NCBI GenBank assembly: GCA_963698645.1
Contig: CAVORP010000006.1
Location: forward strand, 186,001 to 250,000
Reading direction: 5' to 3'
DNA length: 64,000 nt
DNA from: Ovoidimarina sp963698645
GTDB lineage: Bacteria > Pseudomonadota > Alphaproteobacteria > Rhodobacterales > Rhodobacteraceae
Within the stretch, counting starts at the first letter, position 1. Every line of letters begins with the position of its first letter. A program made the translations under genes and the position numbers. The notes beneath the pieces were generated by a model. That model ran no database searches, was not told the origin of the DNA, and worked only from the letters and a program-made list of their open reading frames with translations. Of this stretch, positions 58,051-64,000 are shown piece after piece.

Positions 58051-59865
58051 TCAGGCGGCTTGCTCCTCGGCGGCCTGACGCGCCCAAAGGCTGGCATAGC
58101 GGCCGCGGCGGGACAAGAGCTCCTCATGGGTTCCGCGTTCGACGATTTCGCCGGCCTCGAGCACAACGATCAGATCGGCATCGACGATGGTCGACAGCCT
58201 GTGCGCGATGGTCAGCACCGTCCGTCCCTCGCCCATCGCGCGCAATTCGCCCTGAATTTCGCGCTCGGTCTCGGTGTCCAGTGCCGATGTCGCCTCGTCC
58301 AGAAGCAGGATCGGTGGATTCTTGAGAAGCGTCCGCGCAATGCCCACGCGCTGCTTCTCGCCGCCCGAGAGCTTCAGCCCGCGTTCGCCGACGACAGTCT
58401 CGTAGCCGTCTGGCAGGGATTGGATGAAATCGTGGATGCTGGCCGCGCGGGCCGCTTCCTCGATCTCGGAGAAGGTGGCGCCCTCGCGGCCATAAGCGAT
58501 GTTGTAGCGGATCGTGTCATTGAACAGGACCGTGTCCTGAGGCACCACCCCGATCGCGTCATGCAGGCTTTCCTGGGTGACGTCGCGCACGTCCTGTCCG
58601 TCGATCCGAAGGGCGCCCTCATTCACATCGTAGAAGCGGAACAGAAGCCGCCCGATGGTGGATTTGCCCGACCCGGAGGGACCGACGAGGGCGACCCGCT
58701 GACCGGCCTCGACGGTGAGCGTGATGCCCTTGAGGATCGGACGCGCCGCTTCGTAATGGAACACGACATTGTCGAATTCGACCTTGCCGCCTTGCACTTT
58801 CAGAACATCCGCGCCGGGTTTGTCGCTGACATCCCGGGGTTGCTCCAACAAATCGAACATTTCGCCCATATCGATCAGCGATTGCCGGATTTCCCGATAG
58901 ACCGTGCCGAGGAAGTTCAGGGGCATGGTGATCTGGATCATGTAGGCGTTGACCATGACGAAATCGCCGACGGTCAGCGTGCCTTGCGACACCCCGATCG
59001 CGGCCATGACCATCACCAGAACAAGGCCGGTGGTGATCAGGAACGACTGGCCGAAATTCAGGAAGGCCAGCGAATAGGAAGTCTTGAGCGCGGCGGCCGC
59101 GTAGCGCTTCATGGCCCCGTCGTAGCGGGCGGCCTCGCGCTTTTCCGCCCCGAAATACTTGACCGTCTCGAAGTTCAGGAGGCTGTCGATCGCCTTTTGG
59201 TTGGCGTCGGTATCCTGATCATTCATCTCCTTGCGGATGCGGACGCGCCATTCCGTGACCTTGAAGGTAAACCAGATGTAGAGCGCGATGGTCACCGCGA
59301 CGACGCCCAGATAGGTGATGTCGAACAGGACAGCCAAGACGATGCCGATCATCAGCAATTCGACGATCAGCGGGCCTACGGAAAACAGCATGAAGCGCAG
59401 GAGAAAATCCACGCCCTTGACGCCGCGTTCGATGATCCGGCTGAGCCCGCCGGTCTTGCGCGTGATGTGATAGCGCAGGGAGAGCGCATGGATATGCGTG
59501 AAGGTTTCGAGCGCCAGACGGCGCAGGGCGCGCTGCCCCACCGCCGCGAAAATCGCGTCGCGGCCCTGCTGCAGCCCAACGTTCATCAGCCGCGCGACGC
59601 CATAGGCCACGGTCAGCCCGATCGCGCCTGCCCCCAGCATCCACGCGGCATCCACGCCCTCGCCCGCCAGCTTGTCGACCGCCGCCTTGTAGAAGAACGG
59701 GGTCGAGACCGAGACGATCTTGGCCAAGAACAGCGCGACGAGCGCCAGAACGACGCGCCGCTTGACCCACGGCTCGTCCTCGGGCCACAGATAGGGCGCA
59801 ACCTTGCGGATGGTGCGCCACCCCGAGCGGCGGGCCTCGGTTTCGAAATTGTCGGATGTGCTCAC
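58051..59865 (-). CDS. Atm1-type ABC exporter (heavy-metal/glutathione conjugate)
   Basis: This homodimeric half-transporter (604 residues) has a six-helix membrane domain (about 30-320) followed by an ATPase domain. It carries Walker A GPSGSGKST, Q-loop PQDTVLF, signature LSGGEKQRVGIARTLL, Walker B LLLDEATSALD and H-loop AHRLST. TMD motifs RIIERGVKGVDFLL and NFETVKYFGAEKREA match the Atm1/HMT1 type, which export glutathione-linked metal or sulfur species. It stands alone with a 93-base gap before the convergent-facing LysM gene stop. Confidence 0.93.
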   Translation of the reverse strand: MSTSDNFETEARRSGWRTIRKVAPYLWPEDEPWVKRRVVLALVALFLAKIVSVSTPFFYKAAVDKLAGEGVDAAWMLGAGAIGLTVAYGVARLMNVGLQQGRDAIFAAVGQRALRRLALETFTHIHALSLRYHITRKTGGLSRIIERGVKGVDFLLRFMLFSVGPLIVELLMIGIVLAVLFDITYLGVVAVTIALYIWFTFKVTEWRVRIRKEMNDQDTDANQKAIDSLLNFETVKYFGAEKREAARYDGAMKRYAAAALKTSYSLAFLNFGQSFLITTGLVLVMVMAAIGVSQGTLTVGDFVMVNAYMIQITMPLNFLGTVYREIRQSLIDMGEMFDLLEQPRDVSDKPGADVLKVQGGKVEFDNVVFHYEAARPILKGITLTVEAGQRVALVGPSGSGKSTIGRLLFRFYDVNEGALRIDGQDVRDVTQESLHDAIGVVPQDTVLFNDTIRYNIAYGREGATFSEIEEAARAASIHDFIQSLPDGYETVVGERGLKLSGGEKQRVGIARTLLKNPPILLLDEATSALDTETEREIQGELRAMGEGRTVLTIAHRLSTIVDADLIVVLEAGEIVERGTHEELLSRRGRYASLWARQAAEEQAA

Positions 59866-59981
59866 GTCTTGGTGCCTTGATCTTCGGAGAAACGGACCCC
59901 GTTACCTAGACCCTTGCAGGGGGCTTGACCAGTGGCGCCTGCGCAGATCGCGCTGTGCCTATTTGCGCGACTTCGGCGGAA

Positions 59982-61242
59982 TTATTCGGGAACGGTGAAT
60001 ATCTGCCCAGGATAGATCAGGTCGGGATCGCGGATCTTGTCGCGGTTCGCCTCGAACACCCGGACATAGAGGATGCCTTCGCCATAGGCGCGGTTCGAAA
60101 TGCCCCAAAGCGTGTTGCCCGGCTGGACCGTGACAAGGCCCACCGAGGGGCCGTCCTCGGCTTGCCCTGTCTTCGGCCAGAGCCTGGATATCCTCGCGGG
60201 CCTCGCGCCGGAACGGTGTTTCCGCGCGCGACGTGACGGTGCCATCGGCATTCACCTGATCGACGCGCAGGGTGTAGACGCCGGTATCGACCTGCGGCAG
60301 CTCCGTGCGCCATTGGCCGTCTGTGCCGATCTGGCCCACTTCCACCGGGCGGTTGTCGATATAGACGCGAACAAAGCCATCGCCGGGGGCCCGCCCCGAG
60401 AGAGCGACCTCGCCCTGGGCATCATAGGTAATTGCGTCGATCACCACCGTCTGGGCGCTGCGCTGTCCGGCGCCCTCGTCCTGAAGCACACGGACGCCGG
60501 AAGTATCGGCGATGATGACCGCGGGCGCCGCAGGTTCGCCCGATGTGGAGGCGGCTGGTTCGGTGGTTTCGGGTTCTGCCGCCGTTCCGGCCTCGGTCGC
60601 ATCGGCAGTTGCGGTTTCTTCAGCGCTGTCGGGCACGGCTGTTTCGGGTGCGGCAGCGGACGGGGCGAGAACCACGACCTGTTCCGAGACCGCCGACCCG
60701 CCGTTCTGGTCCGTCGCGCGCAAGGACATGGCGCGTGGGGTATCTGCGGTTCCTGCGTCGAGCATGGCGACAAAGCCGCCGCTGGCATCCGCCTTGGCGG
60801 TGCCGACGACCTGACCTTCGATCTCCACCGCCACGTCGCTTCCGGGCGCGGCGCGGCCAGCGACGAGCGCGCTGCCATCGGGTTCGACGCGGACGACATC
60901 GAAGGTGGGCGCGCCTTGCGCTGCGGCGGGTGCGGGATCTGTGCCCTGCTCGGTATCGGCGGGGGCCGGTTCGGTTGTCGCCGCCTGTGTTTCGGCTGGT
61001 TCAGGAGTGGGATCCGGTTCTGCCTCGGCGACCGGTGCGGGCTCTGCCACGGGTGCCGGCGCCGTGGCTGTCTCGGTCGGAGCGGTCGCGGGTGCGGGTG
61101 TCTCGCTGTCGGTGGCACTGTCGTCGACCGGCGCGGGTCCGGTCCGCGAGAGATAGAAGCCCGCAGCGATCGCACCGACCAGCAGAAGGGCCCCGATCAG
61201 AAGCCCCTTTCCGCCGCGCCCCGTTTCCGTTTCAGATGCCAT
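59982..61242 (-). pseudogene. LysM-domain cell-wall protein, one frameshift as sequenced
   Basis: An N-terminal membrane anchor (about 13-30, LLIGALLLVGAIAAGFYL) is followed by a long Ala/Pro/Glu-rich low-complexity linker (about 32-110), then two beta-rich repeats (APTFDVVRVEPDGSALVAGR and YDAQGEVALSGRAPGDGFVR). The C-terminal LysM peptidoglycan-binding motif is VQPGNTLWGISNRAYGEG. One extra G in a run at 60165-60167 separates the LysM from the rest. Restored length is 419 residues. It probably anchors to or senses peptidoglycan. Confidence 0.85.
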
Positions 61243-61340
61243 GCGACATATCCCCGATGTCCCGCCCCCCATGCGAGCGCTTGAGAGACCCTATCAACCC
61301 CGATAACACGGGTCAAAGCACTGTTTCGAAAGGACGCGCC

Positions 61341-61892
61341 ATGGAAACCCCGCAATTTTCGGTTTGTGTCTATTGCGGCTCACGTGATGGGGCGGCGCCG
61401 GTCTATGCAACGGCGGCGACGGAACTGGGCGCGGCGATTGCCCGGCAGGGCTGGCGGCTGGTCTATGGTGCGGGCGATGTGGGGCTGATGGGCCGCGTCG
61501 CCACCGCAGCGATGGCGGGTGGGGCCGAGACGCTGGGCGTCATCCCGACGCATCTTCTGGACCTTGAGGTGGGCAAGCGCGACATCACCAGCCTTGTGAT
61601 CACCGAGACGATGCATGAGCGCAAGAAGGTGATGTTCATGAATGCCGATGCCATCGTCGTGCTGCCGGGGGGCGCGGGATCGCTGGACGAGTTTTTCGAG
61701 GTGCTGACATGGGCGCAGCTTCGGTTGCACGGCAAACCGATCGTCCTTCTGAGCGTTGACGGCTACTGGGCGCCGCTGGTGGCGCTGATCGACCATGTGA
61801 TCGAACAGGGGTTCGCCAGTCCGAGTTTGCGCGCGCTTTTCCGGGTTGCCGACGATATCGAGGCGACAATCACTGCGCTGTCAGAGGCTTAG
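61341..61892 (+). CDS. LOG-family (TIGR00730) Rossmann-fold nucleotide hydrolase
   Basis: The 183-residue protein has the opening SVCVYCGSRDG, LVYGAGDVGLMG, and the family motif PGGAGSLDEFFE (usually PGGxGTxxE, here with Ser for Thr). Family members cleave cytokinin riboside monophosphates or related nucleotide 5'-phosphates; the bacterial substrate is often AMP-like. AAGGA precedes the ATG. Confidence 0.92.
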   Translation: METPQFSVCVYCGSRDGAAPVYATAATELGAAIARQGWRLVYGAGDVGLMGRVATAAMAGGAETLGVIPTHLLDLEVGKRDITSLVITETMHERKKVMFMNADAIVVLPGGAGSLDEFFEVLTWAQLRLHGKPIVLLSVDGYWAPLVALIDHVIEQGFASPSLRALFRVADDIEATITALSEA

Positions 61893-61949
61893 ATCCGGCG
61901 GGCTCGCCCGGTTCGGCGCGGCAGAAGGCGGGCCCGGCGGGTCGCCCTT

Positions 61950-62703
61950 CTATTCGATCTCGAGATCACATTCGAACCGGGTCGTTCCATCGTCGCGCCG
62001 GGTTGTGTCCGCCACAAGGAAAACGCCCCTCCTGTTATCGGTCGCGAGGTTTTCGCCGCCGGCGCCCGGCGTCGTCCGCGCATCGGAATCGGCGAGCAGG
62101 CAGCCGGGCCCGACCTCCATCACGACGCTGGCGCCGCTTCCGGGGTCGAGCGCGTTTCCATCGCCATCGATACCTTCGATGGAAACATCGGAACCGCAGC
62201 CCGCGCCGCAGACCCAGCAGCCCGATTTCGAGTTCGATCTCGAACTGGCAGGGCCCGATCCGCAGGGTCTCGAGCGGCTCGGCAGTTCGAAACCCCAGCT
62301 TCCGGAAGGTGAGCGTGATGGAACAGCCATTCGGGGGGCCGCAAAGCGCATCGATCACCGTCGCGTCCAGTTCGACCGATGACGGTCCGCCAAGCTGGCG
62401 GGAGGCAAGGACGAAGCTTGCACTGCCGATCCGCCGCCCCTCCTCGAAGGTGACCTTGCCGTTCCTGTTCTCGTAATGCGCGGGCAATTCAGCAAGCAGG
62501 CGTTCGTATTCCGGGACGATCTTTTCCAGTTCGGCCTGCTTCTTCTTCAGATCGTCGATCTCCGCGAGAATGCACAGGAAAAAGGACCGTGGCGGGATCT
62601 GGTGGGTGAGAATGGCGGAGGTCTGTTCGGGCAGCTCGCAATCGCGGGCTTCGGCCGCTTGAACAGAGAGCAGGATTGCGACGATCATGGCCAGCGAGCG
62701 CAT
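61950..62703 (-). pseudogene. Uncharacterised secreted Cys-rich protein, one frameshift as sequenced
   Basis: A signal peptide (about 1-20, MRSLAMIVAILLSVQAAEAR) leads to a short coiled-coil (EIDDLKKKQAELEKIVPEYE), then beta-rich sequence. After one extra G at 62221-62223 the frame continues GCWVCGAGCGSDVSIEGIDG to FECDLEIE. Restored length is 250 residues with about ten cysteines, several paired. I recognise no family. Likely periplasmic or surface protein with disulfides. Confidence 0.6.
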
Positions 62704-62848
62704 GGTGTTCCCCTTCTGACAGAGGGTCAGCAGGCGATGTTCCAGGCATTTACGCATTGATTTTCATCAATGGAGCCCGCGAGGGCCGGACTTTCCTTAT
62801 ACCGGGCCTGCCACCCCAAGGCGCGTGCGGGACCGGGAGGACAAATGA

Positions 62849-62876
62849 AAACGGCCGCCCCGACGGGCGGCCGTTT
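62849..62876. terminator. Terminator downstream of sodB
   Basis: The 12-bp arms AAACGGCCGCCC and GGGCGGCCGTTT flank CGAC. It lies 25 bases after the sodB stop on the minus strand, followed by TCATTTG, and is usable in either direction. Confidence 0.8.
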
Positions 62877-62900
62877 CGTTTCTAGGACGCGGCATTGCAA

Positions 62901-63500
62901 TTACATGTGCGCGGCCACGTATTCCCAATTCGCAAGGTTATCGAGGAAGTTCGTGAGATAGGCCGGACGCTTGTTCCGGAAGTCGATGTAATAGGAATGC
63001 TCCCACACATCGCAGCCCAGAAGCGCCGTCTGGCCGAAGCAGAGCGGGTTCACGCCATTCTCGGTCTTGGTGACCGCGAGCGATCCGTCGGCATTCTTGA
63101 CCAGCCACGCCCAGCCGGAGCCGAACTGACCCGCACCTGCGGCGGAGAATTGCGATTTGAACTCGTCCACCGAGCCGAAGCTTTCGGTCAGTGCCTTCTC
63201 GACTTCGCCCGGCATCGCCATCTTGCGCGGAGTCATCATCTGCCAGAACTCGTTGTGGTTCCAGAGTTGGCTGATGTTGTTGAAGATGCCGTTCTGGGCC
63301 ACCGCACCGGCGTTGTAGGTGCCGACGATGATCTCTTCCAGAGACTTGCCTTCCCACTCGGTCCCGGCAATCAGCTTGTTGCCATTGTCCACATAGGCCT
63401 TGTGGTGAAGGTCGTGGTGATACTCGAGCGTTTCTTTCGACATGCCGTTTCCGGCAAGCGCGTCATGATCATAGGGAAGATCGGGAAGTTCGAAAGCCAT
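62901..63500 (-). CDS. sodB: Superoxide dismutase [Fe] (SodB type)
   Basis: This enzyme converts superoxide to hydrogen peroxide and oxygen in the cytoplasm. The 199-residue protein has metal ligands in the expected places: an early His in EYHHDLHHKAYVDNGN, H in WNHNEFW, and D and H in LGCDVWEHSYYIDF. AGAGQFGSGWAWLVK with the Gln-type second sphere favours iron over manganese, without certainty. It is flanked by a strong terminator. Confidence 0.95.
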   Translation of the reverse strand: MAFELPDLPYDHDALAGNGMSKETLEYHHDLHHKAYVDNGNKLIAGTEWEGKSLEEIIVGTYNAGAVAQNGIFNNISQLWNHNEFWQMMTPRKMAMPGEVEKALTESFGSVDEFKSQFSAAGAGQFGSGWAWLVKNADGSLAVTKTENGVNPLCFGQTALLGCDVWEHSYYIDFRNKRPAYLTNFLDNLANWEYVAAHM

Positions 63501-63638
63501 GGGTCAGCCCCTTCTTTGGGATGTGAAGCATTGATGGGCCTTACCTGTGTCGGACTCTCGGGCAGGGTCAACCCCTTTCACGACCGCAAGGGTCCCGTCA
63601 GCGCGAATGCCCAGTCGTTATCCCCGACCCGTGCAGCG

Positions 63639-64000
63639 TCAAAAATAGTCGACTTCCGCACGGGGCCGGGCGGCATTGGACAGAAGGTCGAAGACATACT
63701 GCGCGACCGAGCGGAAGCACATGATCTCGAACGTCTCGGGCCCGGTCATCCAGAACGCGGCGGGCACCTGCGCAAGCCGGGTGCGGCGGATCTCGCCGGG
63801 GTGGAAGCTGTCGGGGTGCAGATCGGCGGGGGTGAGTTTTGCAAGGACCTCGCGCACAAGCGGCCCCTCGACCCGGAACACCGCGCGGGCGTCCGAGACA
63901 TTGGCGGCAAGGAAATGCGTGCCCGCCAGCGCGGTCTCTATCCGGGCGACGATGCCCGGCGCATCGGCATGTGCGCAGAGGATCAGCACCTCGTCCGGGG
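63639..64000 (-). CDS. soxG: Sarcosine oxidase gamma subunit SoxG, truncated by the window edge
   Basis: The C-terminal 116 or more residues fit SoxG: DARAVFRVEGPLVREVLAK, ADLHPDSFHPGEIRRTRL, and FEIMCFRSVAQYVFDLLSN. SoxG is a subunit of heterotetrameric sarcosine oxidase, which turns sarcosine into glycine, formaldehyde (or 5,10-methylene-THF) and peroxide. Its frame is still open at base 64000, so the gene and probably soxBDA continue outside. It would use the sarcosine arising from choline or creatine breakdown. Confidence 0.8.
   Translation of the reverse strand, partial: PDEVLILCAHADAPGIVARIETALAGTHFLAANVSDARAVFRVEGPLVREVLAKLTPADLHPDSFHPGEIRRTRLAQVPAAFWMTGPETFEIMCFRSVAQYVFDLLSNAARPRAEVDYF

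Noticed and set aside
58060..59880. A 606-codon plus-strand open frame
   Set aside because: It mirrors the Atm1-type gene, whose Walker and signature motifs show the minus strand is coding.

Overview
The window looks like a high-GC chromosomal segment of a marine alphaproteobacterium of the order Rhodobacterales (Roseobacter/Paracoccaceae type). The evidence is gene content and order: fabD-fabG-acpP-fabF-mltG, rpsF-rpsR-rplI, glnB-glnA, yajC-secD-secF followed by ccmABCDG, a cytochrome b561-YceI fusion, an alpha/beta hydrolase-OsmC fusion, sarcosine oxidase gamma, and a complete DMSP lyase (DddP) typical of roseobacters. No phage, insertion sequence, CRISPR array, rRNA or replication origin was seen. 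One tRNA (Leu, anticodon TAG) is present.

Layout. 0-7 kb, minus strand: fatty-acid and cell-wall block (fabD, fabG, acpP, fabF, mltG), interrupted between acpP and fabF by a ureohydrolase and a HisA-like TIM barrel. 7-15 kb: cytochrome b561-YceI, a membrane protein, the S6/S18/L9 operon, glnB-glnA, bifunctional NAD(P)HX repair enzyme, a Hint-domain protein, tRNA-Leu. 15-25 kb: broken pentapeptide-repeat gene, a hairpin-rich gap, trigger factor, a DUF3445 protein, dddP, an EEP-family hydrolase, hydrolase-OsmC, bioY, a DUF6314 gene. 25-32 kb: purB, a 54-residue secreted peptide and a TPR protein sharing one Cys motif, fliG, a cytochrome c behind an FNR-like box, a RES-domain protein, an acyltransferase, a DUF1223 protein. 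32-42 kb: acnA, then on the minus strand yajC-secD-secF-TSUP-Mth938-ccmABCD-ccmG, joining protein translocation to cytochrome c maturation. 42-52.7 kb: serS, an EF-hand protein, a YejA-like binding protein with an ArsR-type regulator, a desaturase, TspO, then YfgM-like, BamB-like and Der genes. 52.7-64 kb: an RND efflux pair, an Atm1-type ABC exporter, a LysM protein, a LOG-family protein, sodB, and the end of soxG.

Sequence quality. At least 16 genes are broken by single-base length changes. They include normally essential genes (serS, purB) and the single-copy genes acnA and ccmA. In 14 genes there are 20 events that are all explained by one extra base. After correcting them, each protein has its family's normal length and no nonsense codons. 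Two short genes (15.5-16.9 kb and 24.5-25.0 kb) are far denser in indels. I read most of these as base-calling or assembly errors rather than gene decay. They are typed as pseudogenes only because the frame is broken as given; the evidence fields describe the restored proteins.
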